This document shows, piece by piece, positions 45,449 to 54,868 of a DNA stretch of 64,000 bases; within the stretch, counting starts at the first letter, position 1, and the number at the start of each line of letters is the position of its first letter. Under the pieces are notes generated by a model. The model ran no database searches. It was not told the DNA's origin and saw nothing but the letters and a program-made list of their open reading frames with translations. Origin of the DNA: G963422565 sp963422565 (GTDB taxonomy: Bacteria; Pseudomonadota; Alphaproteobacteria; MPNO01); the NCBI GenBank assembly GCA_963422565.1, contig OY730228.1, forward strand, positions 1,550,001 through 1,614,000, read 5' to 3'. The position numbers were made by a program, and so were the translations under genes.

Positions 45449-46441
45449 TTACGCCTCTTCCTTTTTCGCCCGCTGCGCGCCCGCCCTCCCCCGCGCGAGC
45501 CGCTTTCCGTACCGGTCGACCAGCGACCACAGCCCGTTGGGCAGAAACATGATGATGAGCAGCAGCGTCCCGCCCATGATCAACTGCCAGATTTCCGGGA
45601 ACTGATCGAAGGCGTAAGTGCGGATGAGCTCGTAGATCAGCGCGCCGATGAAAGGCGCCCCGACATTGCCGGTGCCGCTGAGGATGGCGATGAACACGAA
45701 ATCGCCCGAGATCGGCCAGTAGACCATCGAATCGGGGTCGACATGGCCGATGGTCAGCGCCGCGATGGTGCCGCCGAACCCGCCGACCAGCCCGGAGATC
45801 GTATATTTGAGATGGATCGCGCGCTCGGCCGAATAGCCGAGATATTCGAGCCGGATCTCGTTCTCGCGGACCGCGGTGGTCATGTTGCCCAGCGTGGAGC
45901 GGAGATAGAGATGGACCAGGATCGCGACCACCCAGGTCAGCAGCGCCGCGAACACGAACAGGGCCGTCTTGTTCTCGGCGCCGACCGGCGCGTACCAGAG
46001 ATAGGTCGTCGCCTCGAGGCTGATCCCGTCGGTCGAACCCAGCTCCTCGATCTTGGCCAGCACGCCGTACAGGATCATCGAGAAGGCAAGGTTCAGCAGC
46101 GCGAAGAAGATGCCGCGATACTGTCGCAGCAGGAAGCCGAGCAGATAGGCGAACCCCCCGGCGGCGGCCACGCCGCAGCCGATGGTCACGAACGCGTCGG
46201 TGATGCCGAGATATTTGACGATCAGCGCCGCCGTATAGGCGCCGAAGCCGAAGAACAGCGCGTGGCCGAAGGAGATCAGCCCGCAGCGCCACAGCACCAG
46301 CAGGCCGAGCGCGACCGCGCCGCGCGCGAGCGACAAGGTGAGGATCGTCCGGAACCATTCCGCGACCAGGAAGTTGAGGACCAGGAGGACGACCAGCCCG
46401 ATCGTCAGCCCCCAGAGCGTCTTGTCCAGATGTCTGGTCAT
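45449..46441 (-). CDS. livM: Branched-chain-type ABC transporter permease LivM
   Basis: A 330-residue membrane protein with about nine helices. LivM hallmarks are LISFGHALFFGFGAYTAALI, RGIFFALLNLAFSMILYGVL, the coupling loop MTTAVRENEIRLEYLGYSAE and LSGTGNVGAPFIGALIYEL. The ATG at 46441 overlaps the livH stop. It forms a heterodimeric channel with LivH. Confidence 0.93.
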   Translation of the reverse strand: MTRHLDKTLWGLTIGLVVLLVLNFLVAEWFRTILTLSLARGAVALGLLVLWRCGLISFGHALFFGFGAYTAALIVKYLGITDAFVTIGCGVAAAGGFAYLLGFLLRQYRGIFFALLNLAFSMILYGVLAKIEELGSTDGISLEATTYLWYAPVGAENKTALFVFAALLTWVVAILVHLYLRSTLGNMTTAVRENEIRLEYLGYSAERAIHLKYTISGLVGGFGGTIAALTIGHVDPDSMVYWPISGDFVFIAILSGTGNVGAPFIGALIYELIRTYAFDQFPEIWQLIMGGTLLLIIMFLPNGLWSLVDRYGKRLARGRAGAQRAKKEEA

Positions 46442-47340
46442 ATCTTCCTCGCCTTCGCCGGGGCGAACAGGCCCTGCGGCCGGACGATCAGCACGAGCGC
46501 CATGATCATGTAGATGACGAACAGCTCGAGCACCGGCTCCTGATGGACCGCGGCGGCGCGCGCGACCCCGACGATCAGAGAGCCGATCAGGGCGCCGGGA
46601 ATGCTGCCCATCCCGCCGATCACCACGACGGCGAAGGCGAGCACGATCACCTCGACGCCGATCCCCGGCTGGACCGAGATCGCCGGCGCCTGATAGGCGC
46701 CGCCGAGAGCGCCGAGGAACGAACCGATGATGAAGGTCAGCAGGAACACCTTGGTGACGTTGATCCCCATCGTCTGGGCGAGTTCGCGGTCGTAGATCAC
46801 GGCCAGCAGCATCTTGCCGAAAGTCGTCCGGTTGAGCCCGTACCAGAGGACCGCGCCGACGACCGCCGACAGGAGGATCATCGACAGGCTGTAATTGTCG
46901 AAGGGCAGATCGGCGATCTCGGTCTGCCCGAGCAGCCCGAGCGGTTCGGCGGCAATATAAGGCTCGGTCCCCCAGATCAGAAGCAGGATGTCCTCGAGCA
47001 CCAGGAATGCCGCAAAGGTCGCGAGCACGATGATGTGCTCGTCCTCGTGATAGAGATGCTTGAGCAGGCCGCGCTCGATGATGAAGCCGAACAGGACGCC
47101 GAGGAAGGCCGCGGCGAGCAGCATGACGGCGAACGCGCCGAACTGCGGCCAGTCCGCGTCGGCATAGACGATCAGCAGAGTCGCAGTCAGATAGGCGCCG
47201 AAGGCGTACAGCGACCCGTGGGTGACGTTCAGGATCTTCTGGACGCCGCAGATGACCGTCAGGCCGACGGAGACCATGAACAGATAGGAGGCGTAGACCA
47301 GCCCATCGATCAGGATAATGAGCAAAAGTTCGAAATCCAA
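46438..47340 (-). CDS. livH: Branched-chain-type ABC transporter permease LivH
   Basis: A 300-residue permease. ILNVTHGSLYAFGAYLTATL, VIYDRELAQTMGINVTKVFL and GGMGSIPGALIGSLIVG are typical. I chose the TTG at 47340 because GGAGG lies six bases before it and the first helix starts directly (DFELLLIILIDGLVYASYLF); an in-frame ATG at 47367 lies upstream of that site. It is separated from the binding-protein gene by a strong hairpin. Confidence 0.92.
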   Translation of the reverse strand: MDFELLLIILIDGLVYASYLFMVSVGLTVICGVQKILNVTHGSLYAFGAYLTATLLIVYADADWPQFGAFAVMLLAAAFLGVLFGFIIERGLLKHLYHEDEHIIVLATFAAFLVLEDILLLIWGTEPYIAAEPLGLLGQTEIADLPFDNYSLSMILLSAVVGAVLWYGLNRTTFGKMLLAVIYDRELAQTMGINVTKVFLLTFIIGSFLGALGGAYQAPAISVQPGIGVEVIVLAFAVVVIGGMGSIPGALIGSLIVGVARAAAVHQEPVLELFVIYMIMALVLIVRPQGLFAPAKARKI

Positions 47341-47401
47341 AACGTCCCTCCGCCGGCGGCCGCCCACCGGTGCCGCCGTTCTCGACGCCGAATGAAGAAG
47401 A

Positions 47402-47431
47402 GCCCGGGCGCCGGCGGTCCGGCGCCCGGGC
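47402..47431 (-). terminator. Strong hairpin between binding protein and permease genes
   Basis: A perfect 13-bp stem (GCCCGGGCGCCGG, loop CGGT, complement) 26 bases after the binding-protein stop. It has no long U-run, so it probably works as a partial terminator or 3' mRNA stabiliser, giving more binding protein than permease. Confidence 0.75.
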
Positions 47432-47456
47432 CGCTGCCGCTAACGCATCGACACGA

Positions 47457-48779
47457 TCAGTCGCACTTGGCGCCCTGCATCCCGCCTTCGAGCCAGGGCA
47501 CGGACTCGATGCCGTCCGGCGGGTTGACGCAGTCGGGTTTGAAGACCACGACATCCTTGACGACCATCTCGTCCTTCTCTTCGTCCCAGGCGGTGACGCC
47601 CCAACGGTCCTCGGTGATCGCCTGGTGGCCGTCGCTGAGCGCCATATAGACCTTGCCGGCGAGCGACTCGTAGGTCGCACCCTCGAGCGCCGCGATCACC
47701 TGGTCGGTCGACGGGAATTTGCCGCCGTTGTTCTTCATCGCCATGTCATAGGCGAACTTGGCGCCGAGAATACCCTGTCCAAACTGGTAGCCGGGCTGCG
47801 AGGGCTGTTCGTTGTAGGTTTCGCGATAGGTCTTCTGGAACCAGTTGTTGAGCGGGGTGTCGATCCCGACGGCATACATTCCGTAGGGGCCGCGGGTGCC
47901 GACAAGCTGACCCTCGGGGAAATCCCTGCCGAGACGGTAGGCGACCGTCTCGCCGACGGTCAGGATGAAGATCTTGCGCTTGAAGAGTCCGCGGGCGTTG
48001 GCTTGGGCGATGAACGCCTCGAGGTCGCCACCCCAGAAGCTCGAATGCACGACCTTCTGCTTGGCCCGCAGCAGGGCCGAGATCTCGGAGCCGTACTGTC
48101 CCGAGAACAGCTTGGGGAACTGCTGCTTCCTCGCCGGCTTCACCTCCGGCGCCAGCGTCTTCATCGCCAGGCTGAAGTCGCGCCACGAGTCCTGGCCCCA
48201 GGCATAGTTCTGGTTCATGCCGATAAAGCCGTCCTTGAGCTCTTCCTTCAGCTTCTCGGAGACGTAGCGCGCCGCGCCGGAATTGTTGCCGGTGCCGTGG
48301 CTCATGGTGCGGAAGAGGTATTTCGGCTTCTTCACCAGCTCCTCGAAGACCCGCGGCGTGCCGCACACGGTCAGGATGGTGAGGATCTTCACCTCTTCGG
48401 CGACGCGCGCGACCGCGGCGCAGGTGCCGGACGAGATGTAGCCGATCACGAGGTCGACCCCTTCCTTCTGCGCCTTGTTGCGCAGCTCGGTGACCTGCTT
48501 GGTCCCGCCGCCCGCCTCGTCATAGACGAGCAGCTCGATCTTGCGCCCGGCCAGCCCGACGCTGTCGTAAGGCGCCGGCAGCGCGCCTTCGTTGATCGCC
48601 TTGACGAGCAGCTCCACCCCCTTCTTGGCGGGGATGCCGAACGCCGGCGCGCCGGCGCCGGTCAGGAACGTCGGAACCGCCATCTTGACGGTCTCCGCCC
48701 CCGAGGCGGTGCCGGCAGCGAGCAGCGCCGCCGATGCGACCGCCGCGCCCAAGGGTTTCAAGCCCAGTTTCGGAATCAT
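47457..48779 (-). CDS. Branched-chain-type ABC transporter substrate-binding protein (LivJ/K-like)
   Basis: A 440-residue periplasmic type 1 binding protein with a signal peptide (MIPKLGLKPLGAAVASAALL, cleavage near GTASGAE). The fold is seen in FGIPAKKGVELLVKAINEG, IELLVYDEAGGGTKQVTELR and VDLVIGYISSGTCAAVA. GGAGG precedes the ATG. It opens the operon binding protein-livH-M-G-F-CoA ligase. Larger than LivK (about 370), as in members that bind aromatic acids or amides; ligand unknown. Confidence 0.9.
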   Translation of the reverse strand: MIPKLGLKPLGAAVASAALLAAGTASGAETVKMAVPTFLTGAGAPAFGIPAKKGVELLVKAINEGALPAPYDSVGLAGRKIELLVYDEAGGGTKQVTELRNKAQKEGVDLVIGYISSGTCAAVARVAEEVKILTILTVCGTPRVFEELVKKPKYLFRTMSHGTGNNSGAARYVSEKLKEELKDGFIGMNQNYAWGQDSWRDFSLAMKTLAPEVKPARKQQFPKLFSGQYGSEISALLRAKQKVVHSSFWGGDLEAFIAQANARGLFKRKIFILTVGETVAYRLGRDFPEGQLVGTRGPYGMYAVGIDTPLNNWFQKTYRETYNEQPSQPGYQFGQGILGAKFAYDMAMKNNGGKFPSTDQVIAALEGATYESLAGKVYMALSDGHQAITEDRWGVTAWDEEKDEMVVKDVVVFKPDCVNPPDGIESVPWLEGGMQGAKCD

Positions 48780-48941
48780 TCGCAACCTCCCAACTATCGT
48801 CGTTGCCGCACCCGGTCCGGCCGCGGAGCGGCAGGATGTTATGCGATTATGCCCCCTCGCGCACCAGAAATTTCTCCGGCGCCGGAGCGGCGCCGGCATA
48901 GAGGGCCCCATCGTTCCGCCTCTCGTCGATGCGCGGGCCGT

Positions 48942-49349
48942 TCAGCCGACCCGCCGCCAGAGGATTTCGGCTCTGGAACCGGGCCCGTAGGCGATGCTGG
49001 GCTCCGCCGTCAGTGTCATGCGGTCGCCGTCGAGGCGGACCGCGCGCCTCTGCACGCTGCCGCGCAGGGCGGGATCGCCGCTGAGCTCGATGCGGTGGAG
49101 GTTCACGCCCTCCAGACATTCGAGCCTGCCGCAATAGCTCAGATGGTCGCGCCCGCCCGCACCGTCGCCGCGCTCGACCGAGCAGGACATGTAGCCGTCG
49201 GCGGAATAGAGGATATAGCCGCGCGCATCGTCGCCCCAGGGTTCCGACTGCCGGCCCTCGGCATCGGTAAGCCGGTAACCGGCCAGCCGCCAGGTGCCCA
49301 CCATCGCCTCGGGCACCGCAGCACCCCCGTCGCGGCCCGACTCCGGCAT
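48942..49349 (-). CDS. Lipocalin-like domain protein
   Basis: A 135-residue protein with the lipocalin_5-like pattern: MVGTWRLAGYRLTDAEGRQS, PWGDDARGYILYSADGYMSC and a C-terminal LTAEPSIAYGPGSRAEILWR. No signal peptide. Such small beta-barrel proteins occur near catabolic genes, but their role is not known. It starts 20 bases after the ferritin-like gene ends, in the same direction, so it is probably in that operon. Confidence 0.75.
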   Translation of the reverse strand: MPESGRDGGAAVPEAMVGTWRLAGYRLTDAEGRQSEPWGDDARGYILYSADGYMSCSVERGDGAGGRDHLSYCGRLECLEGVNLHRIELSGDPALRGSVQRRAVRLDGDRMTLTAEPSIAYGPGSRAEILWRRVG

Positions 49350-49368
49350 GGCGACCGGGCTCCCTCCG

Positions 49369-50133
49369 TCAGCCGGCCTGGAGCGACCGCAGTATCTCGC
49401 GGGAGCTGTCCGCGAGCTCGCAGCCGATCCGGTCGAACGCGGCCAGCGGGGGGAAGACCAGACCGGTTCCCGCCATATGGCCGCGCATCTCGGTCAGATA
49501 GCGGTTGACGATCTGCTCGGTCCGGTTGCGCTTGAGACCGGTCTCGAGACAGAACGCGTTGTCGGAGCCGGCGAGGCGCCCGAAGGCGCGCTTGACGCAG
49601 TTGGGCAGGACGCGGTCGAAGACCGTCTGGAACTCGGCGAGCCGGGCCGGGTCCTTCGCGACCTCCTTGAGATTCTCGACGCCGTTGTCGTAATGGTCCT
49701 CCTCGTCGGCGAGGACCTCCTCCTGGCTGTCCGCCCAAGGCAGATAGCTCGAGCGGCGATACTCCATGATCTGGTGGCTGCCGGCGCGGTCGACGGTGAA
49801 GTTGAAGACCGCGATATGGAGCCAGTTGTCGAGGTCGATCTGCCAGAACCGGGCCGCATCCGGCCGCTCGGCGATGATCGCCTCGGGATCCTCGCCGAGA
49901 TCCGCCAGCAGGTCGTAGAGCCCCTGGCTGTGGCGTGCCTCCTCGGCGGCGAACTCGGCGGCGAGCGCCTTCTCCTTCCAGTTGGGCGCCGCCGAGATGG
50001 CCTTGCCGAACACCTCGGCCGTCGCCGTCTCGGCGTAGATCTGGCGGGTCATCAGACGGATCAGGAGATCGCGGTAGCGGCCCGTGGCATCCGCCGGCCG
50101 CGCGATCTGCGAATCCGCGGTGATCGCGGTCAT
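49369..50133 (-). CDS. Ferritin-like diiron protein, PaaA/PaaC-like
   Basis: A 254-residue four-helix protein. Diiron ligand motifs are QIYAETATAEVFG (helix 1 Glu), FAAEEARHSQG (ExxH) and LADEEDHYDNGVENL (ExxH), the pattern of phenylacetate-CoA epoxidase subunits A and C. The other Paa components are absent here, so it may be an independent oxygenase or a related carboxylate-bridged diiron enzyme. It lies upstream of the lipocalin-like gene and downstream of an MFS gene. Confidence 0.8.
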   Translation of the reverse strand: MTAITADSQIARPADATGRYRDLLIRLMTRQIYAETATAEVFGKAISAAPNWKEKALAAEFAAEEARHSQGLYDLLADLGEDPEAIIAERPDAARFWQIDLDNWLHIAVFNFTVDRAGSHQIMEYRRSSYLPWADSQEEVLADEEDHYDNGVENLKEVAKDPARLAEFQTVFDRVLPNCVKRAFGRLAGSDNAFCLETGLKRNRTEQIVNRYLTEMRGHMAGTGLVFPPLAAFDRIGCELADSSREILRSLQAG

Positions 50134-50235
50134 GCTGGCCTCCCCTATGCGCGGGCCGATCGCGCGCGTCGGCCCCGTTGGGAGCGCAGCCTAGCGATCG
50201 CGCCGCCGCGGTCAATGGCGGCGGCACGACGCCGG

Positions 50236-51477
50236 TCAGGCCCCGCTCGGCCCGGAGACGCCGCCGCGACGCCCGGACAGGACGTACCACGTCATCACCA
50301 GAACGGCGAAGCCGAGCACCGGCAGCGCGCCGAGATTGACCCATTTCCAGCCGAAGAAATGGATCAGCGCGCCGGACGACAGCGAGCCGATCGCGACGAA
50401 GCCGTAGACGATGAAATTGGCCGCGCCCTGCGCAGCGGCCCGCTCGCCCGGGGTGTGCGCGTCGCCCAGCAGCGAGGAGCCGCCGGTGAACGCGAAATTC
50501 CACCCTACCCCCAGCAGCAGCATCGACAGCCAGAACTCGAACACCGACTCGCCGGCGAGCGCTACGGGCACGCAGACGATCTGGAGCAGGAAGCCGGCGA
50601 AGATGATCCGGGTCTCGCCGAACCGCCGGATCAGACGGCCGGTCACGAAGCCGGGCGCGAACATGCCGAGGCTGTGCCACTGGATGACGAAGGCGGTATT
50701 CTGGAAATGGTGGTCGGCGTGGTGCATCGCGATCGGCGCCGCGGTCATCAGCAGCGCCATCACCGAATGGCCGATGAGGATCGAGAAGGTCGCGGCGATG
50801 AAGACCGGCTGGACCATGATCGCCGACAGCGGCCGGCGGGCGGCGCTCTCCTCGGCGGCCGTCAGCGGCGGGATGTCGAGGAACAGCAGCACGAGGGCGG
50901 TCAGGACCGTCGTCCCGATCATCAGGAGATAGGCGCCGAGGAAGGTCGCGCCCCCGAACATGTCGTGGCCGAGCTTGGCGATCTCTGCGCCCAGCACCGC
51001 CGCGACCACGCCGCCCGCGATCACCAGCGAGATCGCGCTGCTGCGGAACTCCCGCGGCGCGGTGTCGGCGGCGGCGAAGCGGTAGAGCTGGGCGAAGCCC
51101 GAGAAGAACCCGAACACGAGGTTGCCGAGGGCGAACATCCAGAAATCGGCCTCGACGATGCCGATCGCGCAGAGGACGCCGGACAGGCAGCCGATCGCGG
51201 CGCCGACGATGAAACCCGCTCGCCGGCCCGCCCTGCGCATATAGTAGGAGGCCGGCATGGAGGCGAGCGCCGTGCCGACGATCACCAGCGCGGCCGGGAG
51301 CGTCGCGAGCCCTTTCTGCTCGGCGATCGCATAGGCGATCAGCGGGGCGGTGGCGACATTGAGAGTCCGGCCGGAGCCGTAGAGCATCTGGCAGGTCGCG
51401 AGCACCAGTACGTTGCGCTTGGCGCGGTCCGCGAACGCGCTGCGCAGGGCGCGCGCGGAGACGCCGAGATCGACCAT
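50236..51477 (-). CDS. MFS transporter
   Basis: A 413-residue permease with about twelve hydrophobic helices. The MFS motif A loop is visible as SYYMRRAGRRAGF between helices 2 and 3, repeated as GRLIRRFGETR in the second half. Helices such as FWLSMLLLGVGWNFAFTGGS follow. The ATG at 51477 begins the conserved part. Substrate unknown. Confidence 0.9.
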   Translation of the reverse strand: MVDLGVSARALRSAFADRAKRNVLVLATCQMLYGSGRTLNVATAPLIAYAIAEQKGLATLPAALVIVGTALASMPASYYMRRAGRRAGFIVGAAIGCLSGVLCAIGIVEADFWMFALGNLVFGFFSGFAQLYRFAAADTAPREFRSSAISLVIAGGVVAAVLGAEIAKLGHDMFGGATFLGAYLLMIGTTVLTALVLLFLDIPPLTAAEESAARRPLSAIMVQPVFIAATFSILIGHSVMALLMTAAPIAMHHADHHFQNTAFVIQWHSLGMFAPGFVTGRLIRRFGETRIIFAGFLLQIVCVPVALAGESVFEFWLSMLLLGVGWNFAFTGGSSLLGDAHTPGERAAAQGAANFIVYGFVAIGSLSSGALIHFFGWKWVNLGALPVLGFAVLVMTWYVLSGRRGGVSGPSGA

Positions 51478-51846
51478 CCCCGGAGGACTCCGTCTGGATC
51501 GGATACGGAACGGCATCCATGATAGCGGGACGGACGGACGGGAAGCCAACCTGGCGGCGCGCGGCCGGCGGCGCGCATCCTGGGAAATACGACCGGCCGG
51601 ACGACGCCCCTCCCTCTGCCCCCCTTCGAAGGGGAAGGGAGAGGGCATGCGCCGATCACCCTCACCCCTCGAGGAGGAGGGTCGGGGCGGAAGGGCGCCT
51701 TCCTTGCGAAACGGGTGACCTTGCGAAACGGGTGAGGATACGGGCCACGGCCGGGACGCCGGAACGGGAATCGTCGTCCTTCCAGGCCGTTCGTTGACAA
51801 GTCGTCGGACCGTGGCGATGGTCGGTCTCCCGCGGGAGGGGGCGGT
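51478..51846. repeat. Intergenic region with dispersed and tandem repeats
   Basis: No gene in this 369-base divergent gap. 51602-51690 carries the same kind of CCCTCCC / CCTTCGAAGGGGAAGGGAG palindromic block as 42184-42262. 51702-51735 is a perfect tandem of CCTTGCGAAACGGGTGA (two 17-bp copies). A TTGACA at 51794-51799 may be the -35 of the sulfatase promoter. Confidence 0.6.
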
Positions 51847-53295
51847 ATGCGGCCGGCGAACCTGCTGATCATCATGTCGGACGAGCATCGAGCGGACTGT
51901 CTCGGCCCTCGCGGGCATCGCTTCGCCGCGACGCCCAACCTGGACCGGCTGGCGGCCCGAGGGACCGCGTTCGGCGCCGCCTACACCAACTCGCCGATCT
52001 GCGTGCCGGCGCGGGCGAGCTTCGCCACGGGGCACTATGTCCACCGGATCGGCTATTGGGACAACGCCATCGCCTATGACGGGGCGGTGCCGGGCTGGGG
52101 TCATTTCCTCCAGGAGGCCGGCGTCGCCGTCGAGTCGATCGGCAAGCTTCACTACCGCCGCGCCGAGGACCCGGCAGGGTTCGATGCCCAGCATCTGGCG
52201 ATGCATGTCAAGGACGGGCTGGGTCAGATCTGGGGGCTGCTGCGGGATCCGCCGCGCGCGGATGCGCGCCGGGCGAACGAGATGCTGCGTCCGATCGGTC
52301 CCGGCCGGTCGCGCTACAACGCCTATGACGAGGCGGTGGCGGCCGGCGCGGTCGACTGGCTGCGCGCGCGCGGCCGGGAGCCCGGCGAGGCGCCCTGGGT
52401 GCTGTTCGTCGGGCTGGTCGCGCCGCATTTCCCGCTGACCGTGCCCGCGCCCTACATGGCGCACGCGCCGCCGGACGCGATGACCTTGCCCCGGCTGCAC
52501 CCGTCGACGGGATATGTCCGCCACCCATGGCTCCAGGCCCAGGCCGAGGCGCAGCCGGTCGACGAGCAGTTGAGCGCCCGGGAGCGCCTCCTCGCGACTG
52601 CCTGCTATTACGGGCTGTGCGGTTTCCTCGATGCGCAGGTCGGCCGCATGCTCGCCGCGCTGGAGGAAACCGGGCTCGGCGCGACGACCCGCGTCGTCTA
52701 CACCTCCGACCATGGTGAGAATCTCGGCATGCGCGGGATGTGGGGGAAGTCCAACCTCTACGGCGACGCCGCACGCATCCCGATGATCCTCGCCGGTCCC
52801 GACGTACCGGAGGGACGCATCTCGGCGACGCCGGCGACGCTGGTCGATCTGGCGCCGACGATCCTCGCCGGCGTCGGGCTGACGGTGCCCGAAGACCTGC
52901 CGGGCGAATCGCTCTGGGACATCGTGCGCGCGCCCGACGATCGCGACCGGCAGGCCTTCTCGGAATATCACGCCGTGGCGAGCCGGACGGGCGGCTTCAT
53001 GCTGCGCCGGGGCCGCTTCAAGTATCACTATTATGTGGACTATCCGCCGGAGCTGTTCGATCTCCGGGAGGATCCCGGCGAAGCGCGCGACCTCGCCGCC
53101 GACCCGGACTACGCGGCGATTCTCGCCGAGAGCGAGATCGCGCTCCGGCGCATCGTCGACCCGGAGGAGGCGGACGCTCGCGCCAAGACCGACCAGCGGG
53201 CGCTGATCGCCCGCCATGGCGGCCCGGATGCGGTCGCCGCCATGGGCACAAGGGGCGCGACCCCGGTACCCCAATTCGCCGCTCGCCCGAATTGA
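51847..53295 (+). CDS. Sulfatase, choline-sulfatase-like (FGly type) 1
   Basis: A 482-residue type I sulfatase. The maturation motif is CVPAR (C52 to R56, C-x-P-x-R), with metal ligands in NLLIIMSDEHRADCLG and TSDHGENLGMRGMWGKSNLY. No signal peptide is visible, so it appears cytoplasmic, like choline sulfatases. It hydrolyses a sulfate ester or phosphonate-like ester; the substrate is not known. It begins a run with the TTT transporter genes (32-base gap), which suggests uptake and desulfation of the same compound. Confidence 0.9.
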   Translation: MRPANLLIIMSDEHRADCLGPRGHRFAATPNLDRLAARGTAFGAAYTNSPICVPARASFATGHYVHRIGYWDNAIAYDGAVPGWGHFLQEAGVAVESIGKLHYRRAEDPAGFDAQHLAMHVKDGLGQIWGLLRDPPRADARRANEMLRPIGPGRSRYNAYDEAVAAGAVDWLRARGREPGEAPWVLFVGLVAPHFPLTVPAPYMAHAPPDAMTLPRLHPSTGYVRHPWLQAQAEAQPVDEQLSARERLLATACYYGLCGFLDAQVGRMLAALEETGLGATTRVVYTSDHGENLGMRGMWGKSNLYGDAARIPMILAGPDVPEGRISATPATLVDLAPTILAGVGLTVPEDLPGESLWDIVRAPDDRDRQAFSEYHAVASRTGGFMLRRGRFKYHYYVDYPPELFDLREDPGEARDLAADPDYAAILAESEIALRRIVDPEEADARAKTDQRALIARHGGPDAVAAMGTRGATPVPQFAARPN

Positions 53296-53327
53296 GCGAA
53301 GAGACCCGCAAACGGAGGAGATCCGAC

Positions 53328-54275
53328 ATGCTGCGACCCGTCCTGAAATCCACCGCCGCCGCCCTGCTGGTCGCGGCCGCCGCCCCCGCTTTCGCCGAGT
53401 GGAAACCGGCCGGACCGGTCAAGCTGATGATCGCCTTCCGCGCGGGTGGCGGCGCCGACACCCAGGCACGGCTGATCGCCGAGGAGATCGAGACGCGGCG
53501 GGGCTGGAAGATCATCCCGCAGAACGTCACCGGCAAGGGCGGCGCCAACATGGCGCTGGCGCTCAAGGACCAGCCCGCCGACGGGCTCGCCCTGGGGATG
53601 AGCGTCTCCGAGGCCTTCGCCTACAACCCGCTCGCCGTGCCCCGGATCGGCTATACGCTGGACGATTTCACCTATATCTCCTCGACCGCCGGCAGCCAGA
53701 CGGGGATCATCGCCAAGGCGTCGCGCGGCTGGACATCGCTCGAGGACGTGATCGCCGCCGCCAAGGGCGGACGGGAAATCTCCTTCGGCGCGATGGGGCT
53801 CCGGCTGGAGGACCTCTCCCACGTCATCGGCATGCATTACGGGGTCAAGTTCAACGTCGTTATGCTGCGTGGCGGCAAGGCGGTTCTCAACGGGGTCATC
53901 GCCGACGACATCGACATCGGCTGGGCGGCGGGCATCCAGACGCCGGCAGTCAGGTCGGGCGATGTGGTCAACCTGGCCTCGGGGCTGCCCGAACGGCTCG
54001 AGGTCTCGCCGGACGCCAAGACCCTCGACGAGCTCGGCATCGGCTATTCGGCCTCGCCCTTCTTCCTGTTCGTCGGCCCCAAGGGGTTGCGGCCGGAGGC
54101 GCGCGACGGCGTCGCCGCCGCGGTCGCCGAGGTCCTGGGCGACCCGGCCACCAAAGCGGCGAAGCTGATCAACCGCGCCTTCGGCGGCGTCAAGCTGATC
54201 GCCGGCGACGCGCTGGCGGCCAGGATGCGGGCGGACAAGGCCGAGAATCTGCGCCTGCTCGCCGCGCTCGAATAG
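53328..54275 (+). CDS. Tripartite tricarboxylate transporter binding protein (TctC type)
   Basis: A 315-residue periplasmic Bug/TctC-family protein with a clear signal peptide (MLRPVLKSTAAALLVAAAAP, cleavage after AFA). Family regions are VKLMIAFRAGGGADTQARLI, NVTGKGGANMALAL and GLRLEDLSHVIGMHYGVKF. GGAGGAG precedes the ATG. It captures a carboxylate or similar anion and delivers it to TctAB. Confidence 0.9.
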   Translation: MLRPVLKSTAAALLVAAAAPAFAEWKPAGPVKLMIAFRAGGGADTQARLIAEEIETRRGWKIIPQNVTGKGGANMALALKDQPADGLALGMSVSEAFAYNPLAVPRIGYTLDDFTYISSTAGSQTGIIAKASRGWTSLEDVIAAAKGGREISFGAMGLRLEDLSHVIGMHYGVKFNVVMLRGGKAVLNGVIADDIDIGWAAGIQTPAVRSGDVVNLASGLPERLEVSPDAKTLDELGIGYSASPFFLFVGPKGLRPEARDGVAAAVAEVLGDPATKAAKLINRAFGGVKLIAGDALAARMRADKAENLRLLAALE

Positions 54276-54295
54276 CGCGGCGCGGCGCGGACACA

Positions 54296-54868
54296 GTGCG
54301 CCGCGACCCCTGGAGCACCGGCATCGGGCTCGGCGCGGCGGCGGCCGCGCTCGCGGCGCTCGTCCTCTGGATTCCCAACGACACCGAGACCGGGCTCGTC
54401 GAGACCTTCCGCCGCAGTACCGTGATCGGCGACGCGCTGGCGCCGAGCGCGGTCGCAATCCTTCTCGCCGCCCTGGGGCTGTGGATGGCCGCCGCCGGCC
54501 GGCTGGGCCGCGCGGCGCCGATCGCACCCGGCATCGACCGGGCGAGCCTCGATTTTCTCGGCCGTCTCGCCGCCGTCCTCGCCGCCGGTTTCGCCCTGTT
54601 GGCCTGGACCGGCCCGGCGGCGGTCGGGGCGGTGAACGCGCTCGGCGGCGAGATCGGCAGCTACCGCATGCTGCTCGACACGCCGCCCTACAAATATCTC
54701 GGCTTCCTCCTCGGCGGCTTCGTCCTCGCCTTCGGGTCGATGGTGGTGGTGGCCGGCCGGCCGCGCCGCCGTGACGCGGTGGCGGCGGCCGCCGCCGTGG
54801 CGGCACTCGCGGCGCTCGTCGACCTGCCCTTCGAGGACCTTCTGCTGCCGCCCAACGGGGACCAGTGA
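54296..54868 (+). CDS. Tripartite tricarboxylate transporter small membrane subunit (TctB type)
   Basis: A 190-residue membrane protein with four hydrophobic segments (about 7-24, 46-64, 79-105, 135-155), as expected for TctB. The GTG at 54296 follows tctC by 20 bases. The stop overlaps the tctA ATG (TGATG). TctB is weakly conserved in sequence, so assignment rests on topology and position between TctC and TctA. Confidence 0.85.
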   Translation: MRRDPWSTGIGLGAAAAALAALVLWIPNDTETGLVETFRRSTVIGDALAPSAVAILLAALGLWMAAAGRLGRAAPIAPGIDRASLDFLGRLAAVLAAGFALLAWTGPAAVGAVNALGGEIGSYRMLLDTPPYKYLGFLLGGFVLAFGSMVVVAGRPRRRDAVAAAAAVAALAALVDLPFEDLLLPPNGDQ

